A stretch of DNA of 22,708 nt, taken from a bacterium. Its GTDB lineage: Bacteria > Vulcanimicrobiota > Xenobia > Xenobiales > Xenobiaceae. The position numbers and the translations under genes were made by a program. The notes below the pieces were generated by a model. The model was not told the origin of the DNA and did not search any database. It saw nothing but the letters and a program-made list of their open reading frames with translations. Where the stretch lies: the NCBI GenBank assembly GCA_022839105.1, contig JALHDH010000031.1, positions 30,390 through 53,097 of the forward strand, written 5' to 3'. The stretch's first letter is position 1, and each line of letters starts with the position of its first letter. Positions 1-8,609 of this stretch are shown piece after piece.

Positions 1-1839
1 TCGGCCGGAGACGAGCAGGCCTGGAGGGGAATCCTTCGGGGAGGGCCCCACGTCTCGGACTTCGTCGCCTCGGAGATCCCCCTTCCTCCGGGCGATCCCC
101 GGGCCGAGACGGGAATGCCGACCTGGTTTCTTTCGGTTCCGGTGCGCTCCCCCGAGAAGGTGCTGGCCGTGCTGACCTTGCGCCTGGACACCCGCAGCCT
201 GCTGCCGGAACTTCTGCACAACAACGTCTACCTGGCCGACTTTCAAGGGGTCATGCTGACCTCTCCGCCCTACCTGGAACCCGAGCGGGGCCGGCTCTTC
301 CAGCAGCGTCCGGCCCTGGAGGTCCGCCTGCTCGACCCGCAGGGCCGCCCGACCCACCCCATGGTCGAACTCCACACCCTGCAGACGGCCTCTCCCCCTA
401 CGGACCGGGCCAGGTTGCAAGGTTATCCCGATTTCCGGGGAGTGCGGGTGGTCGGCTCCTGGGCCGTGGTGCGCGGGATGCCCTGGATCGCCGTGGCCGA
501 GACCCCCGAGGCCGCCATGCTGGCCCCCCTCGAAAAGCTCATGGATCTGACCCTGACCCTCATGGGGGCCATCGGTCTGGCCTTCGGCCTGCTGGCCTGG
601 GGACTCTCGCGGCATCTGACCCGCCCCCTGGCCCAGCTCACCGAGGCCGCCCGCAGGCTCTCGGAAGGCGACCGATCCGTGCGATGCGGCTGGGACCGAC
701 CCGACGAGTTCGGCCAGATGGCCCGGACCTTCGACCAGATGGCCGGTTCCCTGCAGTCGACGCTGAACCAGCTCGAGGAGGCCCGGGACCGGGCCCTGGA
801 CGCCAGTCGCGCCAAGAGCCGCTTCCTGGCCAACATGAGTCATGAACTGAGGACTCCCCTCAACGCGATCCTGGGTTATAGCGAGATGCTGATCGAGGAG
901 GCCGAGGAACGCTCGGATCCGGCGCTCGAGGACCTGCGCAGCATCCATCTGGCGGGGGTCCACCTCCTGTCGGTGATCAACGGGATCCTGGACCTGTCCC
1001 GGATCGAGGCGGGCCGAATGACGCTCAGCCGCGAGAGCTTCTCGGTGGCCGAACTCCTCGAAGAGGTCCAGGCCACGGTCCGCCCCCTGGTGCGCGAGAA
1101 CGAGAACCACCTCCGGATCGAAGCCGACCCGGAGGTGGGCCCGATGCAAGGGGACCGCCTCAAGTCCAGACAGATCCTGCTCAACCTGCTGGGGAACGCC
1201 CTGAAGTTCACCCGGCAGGGAACCGTGACCCTGCTGGCCCGCGCCGAGGGTTCCGAAATCCGCTTCGAGGTCCGCGACACCGGGATCGGGATGACGGCCG
1301 AACAATGCGCCCGGGTCTTCGAGGAATTCACCCAGGCCGACGAGACCACGACCCGGAGGTTCGGGGGGACCGGCCTGGGCCTGACCCTGGTCCGCCACTT
1401 CGTGTCGATGCTGGGCGGGCGGGTGGACCTCCACTCGGAGCCCGAGAAGGGCACCACCGTCGTGGTCTGGCTTCCCCGCCACCCTCCGAGCCCCCCCTCC
1501 GACGAGGAGCCTGCCCTGGAAGCCCGAAACGCCGATGTGCTGATGGTGACCCGGGACCTCCAGGCCTCCGAACGGATCGCCCGCTTCCTGGAACTGGCCG
1601 GATTGCGCGTGATCCCGGCCTCTCCCGGAAAGGAGGCGGCTCGCCTGATCAAGCTTCTCCAGCCGACGGTCGTCCTTCTCGAGCCCGGCGGGGAATCCGC
1701 GGCCGGCCTCCCCGCAGACGAGCTCCTCGCCCACCCCCGGGACCGGATCCTCGAGTTCCCCGCGAACCCGGAGGAACCGGAGTCCCTCGAGAGGCTCCTG
1801 GACAAGGTTCGAAGCCTGGGAGCGGGGGCCAGACCATGA
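1..1839 (+). CDS. Hybrid sensor histidine kinase, CACHE-like sensor, 5' partial
   Basis: The frame is open from the first base, so the true start lies upstream; 612 residues are visible. Residues about 1-180 look like the membrane-proximal half of an extracytoplasmic CACHE-type sensor, ending in a YPDFRG...GSW segment before the membrane. A transmembrane helix (about 183-203) leads into a HAMP linker. The HisKA box has SHELRTP with the phospho-accepting His near residue 281 (codon at 841). The HATPase_c domain shows the N box (NLLGNALKF), DTGIGM and GGTGLGL, so the kinase core looks active. The C-terminal ~100 residues resemble a receiver domain but are degenerate: the acidic pair reads TR, the phospho-acceptor position is Glu (VVLLEP), and the usual Lys-Pro is absent. 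The stop overlaps the next start as ATGA, so it shares an operon with the MoxR-system genes. The input signal and any separate response regulator are not visible. Confidence 0.92.
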   Translation, partial: SAGDEQAWRGILRGGPHVSDFVASEIPLPPGDPRAETGMPTWFLSVPVRSPEKVLAVLTLRLDTRSLLPELLHNNVYLADFQGVMLTSPPYLEPERGRLFQQRPALEVRLLDPQGRPTHPMVELHTLQTASPPTDRARLQGYPDFRGVRVVGSWAVVRGMPWIAVAETPEAAMLAPLEKLMDLTLTLMGAIGLAFGLLAWGLSRHLTRPLAQLTEAARRLSEGDRSVRCGWDRPDEFGQMARTFDQMAGSLQSTLNQLEEARDRALDASRAKSRFLANMSHELRTPLNAILGYSEMLIEEAEERSDPALEDLRSIHLAGVHLLSVINGILDLSRIEAGRMTLSRESFSVAELLEEVQATVRPLVRENENHLRIEADPEVGPMQGDRLKSRQILLNLLGNALKFTRQGTVTLLARAEGSEIRFEVRDTGIGMTAEQCARVFEEFTQADETTTRRFGGTGLGLTLVRHFVSMLGGRVDLHSEPEKGTTVVVWLPRHPPSPPSDEEPALEARNADVLMVTRDLQASERIARFLELAGLRVIPASPGKEAARLIKLLQPTVVLLEPGGESAAGLPADELLAHPRDRILEFPANPEEPESLERLLDKVRSLGAGARP

Positions 1840-3539
1840 GCCCGAAGGTCTGGGAACTGCTCCGAAGCCGACCCTCCGCCCCTTCGCGAAACCCCGGTTG
1901 CTGGGGTCCTCTTCCCCACCTGGCTTCCGCCCTGGATTCCGGGCCTCCCGCACCGGACCAGGGCGACGCCGATGGATGGCGGGCCGCCGGGCGCCTGGGA
2001 GGGCCCTGGGCCCTGTTCTCCAGCCAGGACTGGCCACAAGCCCCCGCCCCCCCGCAAACCCGGCCGGCACGTTTCTGGAGACGCCGGGGCCGAAGCACCC
2101 GCTCCGAACTGCTCCGCCAGATGGTGGCCTGCCACGCCTGGCTCGGAGCCCGGAACCTGGAGGCGGCCGCGCGCTGGTTCTCTCCGCTGTGGCAGTCCTG
2201 TCCCGTCGAGCTGGCGCGCCTGACCGGTCGCGGAGTGCTCTGGTCGACGCTGGCCAGCCGATTGGACCCCTACCGACGCCCCGCCGACTGGAAGCACGCC
2301 GCGCGGCTGGCTCCGGGGCTCCCCCCCCTGGACCAGGAAGCCACCCTGGGAGATTGCCTGGCCCTGCACCTGGCCCTGGAGCGCCTGGTCGAGCTGGCCG
2401 GCCAGCGCTTCGGCGCGGGGCTTCCCGAGGGGAGCGAACGATGCGGCGGAGGCCTGCGCTCGCCCGGCTTCCTCTCCCGGCATCCCGACCTGCTGGTCCG
2501 CTCCCGGAGCCTGGGGTGCGCGGGATGGATGGAAGCCCTGGCCCACCTGGTCGCCAGGAGCCCCCTGACCCTGGCGATCTACCCGGATCTCCTGGGACCG
2601 GTCGGCCCGGAGGTCCTGCTGGGGCCGCTCTCCACGCCGGGACGCCAGGGCCGCTCCCAGACCCGCTGGGGGGATCGCTGGCTGGCCCTGCTGGCCCGAT
2701 CGGTGGTGGGGGCCATCCTGAGTCCCCCGCCGGCTCACGAGAAGGTGCTGCACCTCGAACAGGAGCTCCAGGGAGCCCTGAACCGGGCGGCCCGCCGGAG
2801 CCGCCGGAACGACGAGCCCGGGGCCGGCCCCCTGGTCGCCCGGGCCGAGGCCGCCCTCCTCCAGGCCCGCGAGGAGATGGCTCGGCAACGTCGCGAGCGG
2901 GTGGCCATCCTGGCGCGAGTCCTGGGACGCGACCCCCGGGACCCGGGCTCTCCGTTCCTGGCCCTGCGGACCCTGGACATGCTGCTCCGCAGCCTGCTGG
3001 CCTCGGCCGGGATGAACATGCGCGCCCAATGGCTCCGCGCCGAGCCCGGCCTGCCCCAGGAGACCCTGGCCAGAGACCTGCTCTTCGCCAGCCCCGCCGA
3101 GGTCTCCGCGCTCCTCCAGAGGCTTCGCGCCGAGCGCGGAGCCCAGGCCCCCGCCCTCTTCGGAACCAGCGGAGCGGGATTCTCGGCCGTGGTGGAAGCC
3201 CTCTTCCCCGAGCGTTGGGGGCCCGAAGAGCGGGAATCCCTGGCCCGGCTCCTGACGCCTCCTCCCCTGGGTCCACATCCCGGTCCCCCGCCGCGCGAAT
3301 TCTTCGACTCGCCCGAAGGAATCGAGCTGGCCGAACAGGCCGACCTGGACCCTCAAGCCGCCCGCCGCCTGGTCGATCGCTTCTATCGGGCGGAAGTCCC
3401 GCTGCCCCTCTCCGCCCCCCACGATTCCAGCCTCTCTCCGGGAGAGATCCTGGCCCGGATCCACAGGACCGTCGCGTCCCCTGGGCCCCGGGCGAGTCAC
3501 GCGCAGGGAGATTCCGCGCGCAAACCACAGGAGGACTGA
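1836..3539 (+). CDS. Unrecognised protein upstream of MoxR ATPase
   Basis: This 567-residue protein has no motif I can assign. The open frame extends further upstream inside the kinase gene, but the ATG at 1836 is chosen because it forms an ATGA overlap with the kinase stop. No strong Shine-Dalgarno precedes it, so translation is probably coupled. The first ~85 residues are Pro/Gly-rich and low in complexity. Residues ~88-260 look like an alpha-helical domain. Residues ~300-365 are charged and probably coiled coil (HLEQELQGAL, EEMARQRRERVAIL), and residues ~375-545 are helical again. There is no signal peptide or membrane segment, so it is probably cytoplasmic. Its stop overlaps the MoxR start, which points to a stoichiometric partner or adaptor of the ATPase. 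It may correspond to one of the accessory bpX-type domains of MoxR-propeller systems, but that is inference. It is not a vWA protein by eye: no DxSxS motif was found. Confidence 0.8.
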   Translation: MSPKVWELLRSRPSAPSRNPGCWGPLPHLASALDSGPPAPDQGDADGWRAAGRLGGPWALFSSQDWPQAPAPPQTRPARFWRRRGRSTRSELLRQMVACHAWLGARNLEAAARWFSPLWQSCPVELARLTGRGVLWSTLASRLDPYRRPADWKHAARLAPGLPPLDQEATLGDCLALHLALERLVELAGQRFGAGLPEGSERCGGGLRSPGFLSRHPDLLVRSRSLGCAGWMEALAHLVARSPLTLAIYPDLLGPVGPEVLLGPLSTPGRQGRSQTRWGDRWLALLARSVVGAILSPPPAHEKVLHLEQELQGALNRAARRSRRNDEPGAGPLVARAEAALLQAREEMARQRRERVAILARVLGRDPRDPGSPFLALRTLDMLLRSLLASAGMNMRAQWLRAEPGLPQETLARDLLFASPAEVSALLQRLRAERGAQAPALFGTSGAGFSAVVEALFPERWGPEERESLARLLTPPPLGPHPGPPPREFFDSPEGIELAEQADLDPQAARRLVDRFYRAEVPLPLSAPHDSSLSPGEILARIHRTVASPGPRASHAQGDSARKPQED

Positions 3540-4888
3540 TGGCCAACCTCAAACCAGCGCTTCCCTGGCCGGAGGGTCCGGAGCACCCGGACTGGAGATC
3601 CGTGCGGATCTCCCAGCAGATCCTGGGACAGGGCCGGGGCCCGATCCCCCTGGAATGGGCGCGCCGCTGTGCGGTCCGGTTGCGAGGCGTCCGAGAGCGG
3701 ATGCGTCAGGCCTGGGTGGGCCTGGACGACACCCCCCTGGGCCCCATGACCGACTGGGTGATGGCCTGCGCCATCGCCCGCGAGAACTGCCTGCTGCTGG
3801 GGCGACCAGGAGTGGCCAAGTCCGAAATCGCCGTGCAGTTCTTCAAATGGCTGGGGCTCTCCCCGCCCCGGATCGATCCCGCCAAGCTCAGCGAGCTGGC
3901 CAGCCAGAAGGTCTTCGACATGGGCTGGTGGGAAGAGCGCGCGCAGAGCGAACGCGAGGAGCAGAAGTATTTCCACTACCTCCTCTCCCGCTTCAGCCAG
4001 GTCGAGGAGGTCTTCGGCCCCATCGAGTTGGAGCTCCTCAAGAAGGGGGTCCTGACCCGGGTCAACTTCGGGCTGCTGACCGGTCCGGGTGTGCGAGCGG
4101 CCTTCCTCGACGAGGTCTTCAAGGCCTCCAGTTCGGTCCTCAACACGCTTCTGACCCTGACCCAGGAACGCACCTACTTCAACTGGGGCGGGATGGTTCC
4201 CAGCGACCTGGTCATGTTCCTGGCCGCCTCCAACGAGATGCCGGGGGGCTTTGCCACCGGAACCGCCGGGCTGGGGGCCGGGGGAGAGGACTTCCAGACC
4301 CTCCACGCCTTCCTGGATCGCTTCCCGATCCGGCTGGAGATCCCCACGGCCTCGGGCACCAGCCATGTTCCCGGAGAGCCCAGCAACCTGGATCGGGCCT
4401 TCCTGGTGGCCCTGGGGCGCGAGGAGGACCGGTTCACCACGGGTCGGAACTTCCCCGACCCTCCCCAGGAGGATCCTCCCTGCATCAACGACGTGCTGCT
4501 CCTGGGCAGGGCTGCCCTGCAGGGGCTGCAGGAGGGGACCCCCCTGCTCTTCGATCCCGAGCGGCTGGAGGTCTTCCACCACCACTTCATGGACATCGCC
4601 CGAGGACTTCAGGCCGAGGCCGGGACCCAGGGAGCCCTCCTCGAGCACGAAGGGATCACCTGGACCATCTCACCTCGAAAGCTGCGTTCCCTCTTCAAGA
4701 TCTCCCTGGCGCTGGCCATCCTGCGCGATGAGGAGTTCCTGGACGGCGAGACGGTCCGGGTCCGCGGACCCCACCTCGAGTGCCTGGAAGCCTTCAGCGC
4801 CATCTGGGACTCCCCGGCAGCCCAGCGGCGGCTGCGCAGTCGCCTGGAATCCACCTTGCGCCGGGCCGAGAAGGATCTGGCCCGGTGA
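3539..4888 (+). CDS. MoxR/RavA-family AAA+ ATPase
   Basis: This 449-residue AAA+ ATPase belongs to the MoxR/RavA group, ring-forming chaperone-like ATPases that usually act with vWA-domain partners to remodel or activate client proteins. Visible motifs are Walker A GRPGVAKS (residues 88-95), the RavA-like segment RFSQVEEVFGPIEL (about 151-164), Walker B with catalytic acids FLDEVFKA (189-196), sensor 1 in AASNEMP (Asn ~232), an arginine-finger region LDRFPIR (259-265) and sensor 2 SPRKL (~378-382). All catalytic positions are present, so it should hydrolyse ATP. The ATG at 3539 overlaps the previous stop (TGATG) and follows AGGAGG at 3529-3534. The open frame continues upstream, but only in the overlapping gene. 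Insertions at about 238-252 and 271-315 make it longer than a minimal MoxR. Both flanking genes overlap it, so it is the central enzyme of the operon. Confidence 0.95.
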   Translation: MANLKPALPWPEGPEHPDWRSVRISQQILGQGRGPIPLEWARRCAVRLRGVRERMRQAWVGLDDTPLGPMTDWVMACAIARENCLLLGRPGVAKSEIAVQFFKWLGLSPPRIDPAKLSELASQKVFDMGWWEERAQSEREEQKYFHYLLSRFSQVEEVFGPIELELLKKGVLTRVNFGLLTGPGVRAAFLDEVFKASSSVLNTLLTLTQERTYFNWGGMVPSDLVMFLAASNEMPGGFATGTAGLGAGGEDFQTLHAFLDRFPIRLEIPTASGTSHVPGEPSNLDRAFLVALGREEDRFTTGRNFPDPPQEDPPCINDVLLLGRAALQGLQEGTPLLFDPERLEVFHHHFMDIARGLQAEAGTQGALLEHEGITWTISPRKLRSLFKISLALAILRDEEFLDGETVRVRGPHLECLEAFSAIWDSPAAQRRLRSRLESTLRRAEKDLAR

Positions 4889-6492
4889 ATCCCACCGAGG
4901 CCCTGGCCCGCTCGCTGCTTGCCGAATCGGCATGCGCCGGCAATCCCGGCAGCCGGGCCTCGCTGTTCAAGGCCCTGGAGTGGGGGCAACGGGCCGCCGG
5001 CCAGGGCTGTGCCCTTCCCCTGCCCCTGCTGCTGGACCTGGCCGAGTGGCTGGCCCGCCGCGAAGGTCCTCCTTCGGGAGCTGCCCAGGCCCTGAACCCG
5101 CCCGAGCCCGGTCCCACCGGGTTCGACCGCTGGGTCTGGGAGCTGGCGGGCCTGATCCGCGACTTCGTGGGAGTCCGCATGGAGGATCTCAGCCTCTACC
5201 AGACCGAGCTGAGCCCCGCAGGGATCCGCCGCCTGGGCGATCCCGAGCCCTCCCGCGCCGACGAACCCGACGAACTCCCCTTCCTGATGTGGGCCGTGCG
5301 CAACGCCCCGACGGAATCCAGCGAGAGCCTGGCCGAGGCCTGGGCCCTCCTGCGCCGCTCCGAGCAGATGCAGGAGGCCCTGATCGAAGCCTGGCGCGGC
5401 CCCCGACCGCCTGCCCAGGACCCTCGCTGGAACTGGTGGAGCCGGTTCCAGGTCGGGGAGCCCGAGGACCCCTCCGCGGCCGGATTGTGGAGCCGCTTCG
5501 CCACCGACGCCGGGGCCGAATGGCTGCACGACCGGCTCGACCATGTGGGCGCCGAGATCTACCTGCAGGGTGGAGCAGTCGACCCCACCGCTCAGCAGGC
5601 CCGGAGGATCGACCTGCTCCAGCGCCGACGCAACGAGGTCTTCTTCACGCCCATGACCACCTGCTATGAGGAGCTGGATCCCTTCCAGGGAGCGATCGCC
5701 CTGTCTACCCTGAGCATGGGCGAATACGGGATGTACAAGATCGCCAACCGGAGCGCGGTCTGGATCTCCAACCCTCCTTCCGCCCGCCCCTCCCACGACG
5801 TGCACGTGCACCTGACCTGGACATGTCGTTTTGAAGGCCTCCAACAGACCGCCTCCTGGTCGGTCCCGGGCGAGCCCCTCGTGGCTCCGGCGGCCTCCCT
5901 CCTCCAAGGGATCGTGGCCCTGGTCCTGGAGGACTGGCGCTCGGCGCTGAGGCATCTGCCGGTCCGCTTCCACCTCCACCGCGACGGCGACGAGCGCGAG
6001 GAGCTCAACCTGGGCCCGGGCGGACCCCGCTGGAGGGGACCCGGAGCCAGGACCGGCCTGCCTCCGGCCCAGGCCGTGGCCCGACTCTTCCGGCGCGATT
6101 CGCTGGCGCTCCTGGCGGAGGGCGAAGCGGACTGGACCGTCCCCCCCGGTTCGGCCGACAACGCCTTCCACTACTGGTTCGGCTTCATCCTGGCCGAGGA
6201 CCTGCGCAGCCTGGGCTTCCAGGAGACCCTCGAGACCGACGGTTTCCAGGCAGGCTGGGAGGGTCCGCCGGGGCGGCTGCCGGATTGCCTCAGCCGCCTG
6301 GCCATCCTGGATCCGGCCCCCCACATGGACCGCCTGGACTGGAGTCTTGCCGAGGTCCGCCGCGAGGGGCGGGACCTGCTGCGCCCCAGGACCCGATGTC
6401 CGGAGCCGGGAGGCGAGCCCCACCCCTGCCCCGCGCTTCGCCGATCCACCCTGGACGTGCTGTTGGAGGCGCTGGATCGCCGCATGACCTGA
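4885..6492 (+). CDS. Unrecognised aromatic-rich protein of the MoxR operon
   Basis: This 535-residue protein starts at a GTG whose last bases overlap the MoxR stop (GTGA at 4885-4888); AAGGA at 4871-4875 is a plausible ribosome site. I do not recognise the family. The N-terminal ~110 residues are helical (SLFKALEWG, LLLDLAEWLARRE, ELAGLIRDFVGVRMEDL). The middle is rich in Trp, Phe and Tyr, for example RWNWWSRFQV near 181-190 and NAFHYWFGFIL near 426-435, and has mixed alpha/beta character with short hydrophobic strands (HDVHVHLTW, PVRFHLHRDG). There is no signal peptide, membrane segment or vWA MIDAS motif. The position directly after moxR is where vWA partner genes usually sit, so it may replace or be a highly diverged form of that partner. 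This is inference from gene order only. Confidence 0.82.
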   Translation: MNPTEALARSLLAESACAGNPGSRASLFKALEWGQRAAGQGCALPLPLLLDLAEWLARREGPPSGAAQALNPPEPGPTGFDRWVWELAGLIRDFVGVRMEDLSLYQTELSPAGIRRLGDPEPSRADEPDELPFLMWAVRNAPTESSESLAEAWALLRRSEQMQEALIEAWRGPRPPAQDPRWNWWSRFQVGEPEDPSAAGLWSRFATDAGAEWLHDRLDHVGAEIYLQGGAVDPTAQQARRIDLLQRRRNEVFFTPMTTCYEELDPFQGAIALSTLSMGEYGMYKIANRSAVWISNPPSARPSHDVHVHLTWTCRFEGLQQTASWSVPGEPLVAPAASLLQGIVALVLEDWRSALRHLPVRFHLHRDGDEREELNLGPGGPRWRGPGARTGLPPAQAVARLFRRDSLALLAEGEADWTVPPGSADNAFHYWFGFILAEDLRSLGFQETLETDGFQAGWEGPPGRLPDCLSRLAILDPAPHMDRLDWSLAEVRREGRDLLRPRTRCPEPGGEPHPCPALRRSTLDVLLEALDRRMT

Positions 6493-6502
6493 ACTGGCAA
6501 CC

Positions 6503-6506
6503 GGAG
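6503..6506 (+). promoter_or_regulatory. Ribosome binding site fixing the ATG at 6513
   Basis: GGAG lies 6 bases before the ATG at 6513. The reading frame stays open well upstream into the preceding gene, so this site and the short 20-base gap are what support starting the 698-residue protein here. Confidence 0.6.
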
Positions 6507-6512
6507 ACGAGC

Positions 6513-8609
6513 ATGCCCACCTACGCGGAATTCAAGAACCTCAAGGACCTGGTGCTGGGGCTCCAAGTGTGCTCCCGCCCCCAGGTTCTCTTCCCCGAGC
6601 AGATCGTGCGGGCCGCGGACGGGATCTGGAGCGTGGAGCTTTCGAGAGAGGACCTGGATGTCCGGGAACTCCAGGCCCTCCTGGATTCGGTCTCCCCGGA
6701 GGTCCCGGGAAGGATCCGCCTGGCTCCGGAACCTCCCCCCGGGACCCCGGTGCCGCTGCTCTCGATCCTGGACGGGTCCTGGTCCTATCGGGACCCGCAG
6801 AAGGTCTCCGGGATTCCGCTCACTGCCGGGCTCTTCCAGGATCTGGACCCGCTGCGCGAGGACCTGCGCTATATCCTGGCCGCCCGGGATGCTGCCGGGG
6901 CCCAACGCCTCCTGGATTCGCTGACCGACGCCCTGGTGACGGGGATCCGGGCCTTCGCCTGGCCTCAGGACCTCCAACCGGCTCCGGACCTGCGCTGGTT
7001 CTGGATGGTCACCTCCGGAGATCCCCCCGTCCCGCGCCAGGTCCTGGCCGAAGCGGATCGAGCCTGGTGGGGGCCGCTCGTCTCGAGGCCCTGCCAGGTC
7101 TTCGTCCAATGGCCCTATACCATGGAGCTGTCCCCCAGGCTCCTGGAGAGGATTCCCTGGGGACCCGAGGGTTCGGTGGTCCTGCTGAACCATCCCCGAG
7201 AGACCGACGAAGGCCCGATGGTGATCGAGGGCCCGGCCCGACCCGGTGGGCCCGGTCCCCTGATCGACGTGGCCCGTCTCCAGGTGCGCGGGGAGTTGAC
7301 CGAGCCGATCCGCGGTGAGGCCCGGACCCCGGACGCCGAGTTCGAACTGCAGATCCGCCTGGTCGAGGGGACCGAGCGATTCCATCGGGCCCGCCGCGTG
7401 GCCGACCTCAAGGCGGAGATCCGGACCCTTCAGTTGTTGTTGGCCCGCCTGGAGGGGGGACCTGACGCATCCCGCCCCGCCAGCGAGGCTCCCCCCGAAC
7501 CGCTCTTCCTGTACGCCGGCGACCTGCCCCAGGCTCCGGGCCAGGCGGCCCTGCTGCCCGAGCCCTTGCAGCGCCTGAACGTGGAGTGGACCGACCAGCC
7601 CCGGGATCTGGGAAGGCTGCGCTACCTGCAGCTCGAGCCGGGCTCGCTTCCGCCGGAGATCGTCCCCCCCGACAGGATGATCCACCTGCTGACCACCGCG
7701 ACCGCCCTGGGCGAGCCCCAGGAAGAGGCCGGAGACGGCCTGATCGGACTGCGCCTGCGCGATTACCTGCCCGAAAGGGACGGGCTGACCCGCTTTGAGC
7801 TGCTGCGCGAATGGTCCCGATTCGGGCTGCAGATCTTCCTGCCGGCGGGACAGGCCCTGAGGATCTATCCGGAACTCCCCTCCTGCGCGATGGCGGCCGA
7901 GAAGCTGGCTTCGGTGCTCCTGCCCGAGCCGGACTGCGACCGGCGCGAGTGGTGCTTCCTGATGTCCCCCCTGCCCGGAGGACGGACCCGGGTCTGCCGG
8001 ATCCGCGGTCCTTTCCGAAGCCTGGTGGAGGCCTCAGACTGGAAGTGCCGATTCGATGTGCCCCTCCCGGAGGACTGGGTCGGGCAACTGGAACTGTACG
8101 CCGCCGAAAAGGCGGATCCGATCTTCGTGGAATCGCTGGAGAGGGCCTTCCTCGGCGAGGCACGCGAGAAGGCCCTGGAACGGCTGGAGGCGCTCCGGGC
8201 GGAACTGGCCGACAAGCTCCAGGCAACCCGGCAGGCCGACCAGGCCGCCCTGCTGGAAGAGGCCGCCACCCTGGAGGCGCGGATCCGGGCCGACCGGGAA
8301 TGGCTCGGTCTTCTCGAGGCCCGGCGCCAGGAGATCCGCAGGCGGGCTTCGGAACTGACCCGGATTCGCGAGGATCTGGAAGGCGCATGCCGCCGACTGG
8401 TGGACGATCTCCAGGAGGCGGAGGGGCGGATCGAAGGCCTGCGCGGGCTCGCCGGACGCTTCCTGGGCGAGCTGGAGGGCCCAGGACAGGAGACCCGCCA
8501 GGTCCGGCTTCGGATCGAAGATCTGCGAGGCTCCCTGGAAGAACTCCTGAAGCGGGAGGCGAGGCCTCGGGTTCGGGGCTGGAGGAGGTGGTTCGGCCGT
8601 GGGCGCTGA
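6513..8609 (+). CDS. Unrecognised protein with C-terminal coiled coil and DxSxS-like motif
   Basis: This 698-residue protein is probably cytoplasmic, with no signal peptide or membrane helix. Residues 1-330 have mixed alpha/beta character. A hydrophobic strand ending in DGSWS (residues 87-91) has the spacing of a vWA MIDAS DxSxS motif, and a later strand ends in VTSGDP (166-171), reminiscent of the vWA 'TDGxP' turn. The rest does not look like a clear vWA domain, so this is a weak hint only. Residues about 330-530 form a second globular region. Residues ~535-685 are long charged heptad-like helices, probably coiled coil (LERLEALRAELADKL, LEEAATLEARI). The last residues are very basic (RVRGWRRWFGRGR). 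It sits between moxR and the giant propeller gene, so it may link the ATPase to the membrane component. The gene after it starts inside its last codons. Confidence 0.85.
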   Translation: MPTYAEFKNLKDLVLGLQVCSRPQVLFPEQIVRAADGIWSVELSREDLDVRELQALLDSVSPEVPGRIRLAPEPPPGTPVPLLSILDGSWSYRDPQKVSGIPLTAGLFQDLDPLREDLRYILAARDAAGAQRLLDSLTDALVTGIRAFAWPQDLQPAPDLRWFWMVTSGDPPVPRQVLAEADRAWWGPLVSRPCQVFVQWPYTMELSPRLLERIPWGPEGSVVLLNHPRETDEGPMVIEGPARPGGPGPLIDVARLQVRGELTEPIRGEARTPDAEFELQIRLVEGTERFHRARRVADLKAEIRTLQLLLARLEGGPDASRPASEAPPEPLFLYAGDLPQAPGQAALLPEPLQRLNVEWTDQPRDLGRLRYLQLEPGSLPPEIVPPDRMIHLLTTATALGEPQEEAGDGLIGLRLRDYLPERDGLTRFELLREWSRFGLQIFLPAGQALRIYPELPSCAMAAEKLASVLLPEPDCDRREWCFLMSPLPGGRTRVCRIRGPFRSLVEASDWKCRFDVPLPEDWVGQLELYAAEKADPIFVESLERAFLGEAREKALERLEALRAELADKLQATRQADQAALLEEAATLEARIRADREWLGLLEARRQEIRRRASELTRIREDLEGACRRLVDDLQEAEGRIEGLRGLAGRFLGELEGPGQETRQVRLRIEDLRGSLEELLKREARPRVRGWRRWFGRGR
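8581..8588 (+). promoter_or_regulatory. Ribosome binding site for the 62-residue ORF
   Basis: GGAGGAGG lies inside the end of the preceding gene, 10 bases before the GTG at 8599. It is the main evidence besides spacing that the small gene is translated. Confidence 0.55.

Noticed and set aside
876..3500. An 874-codon minus-strand open frame across the histidine kinase and the next gene
   Set aside because: It runs opposite a clear kinase core with HisKA and HATPase motifs, and its translation is Gly/Gln/Arg-biased shadow sequence.
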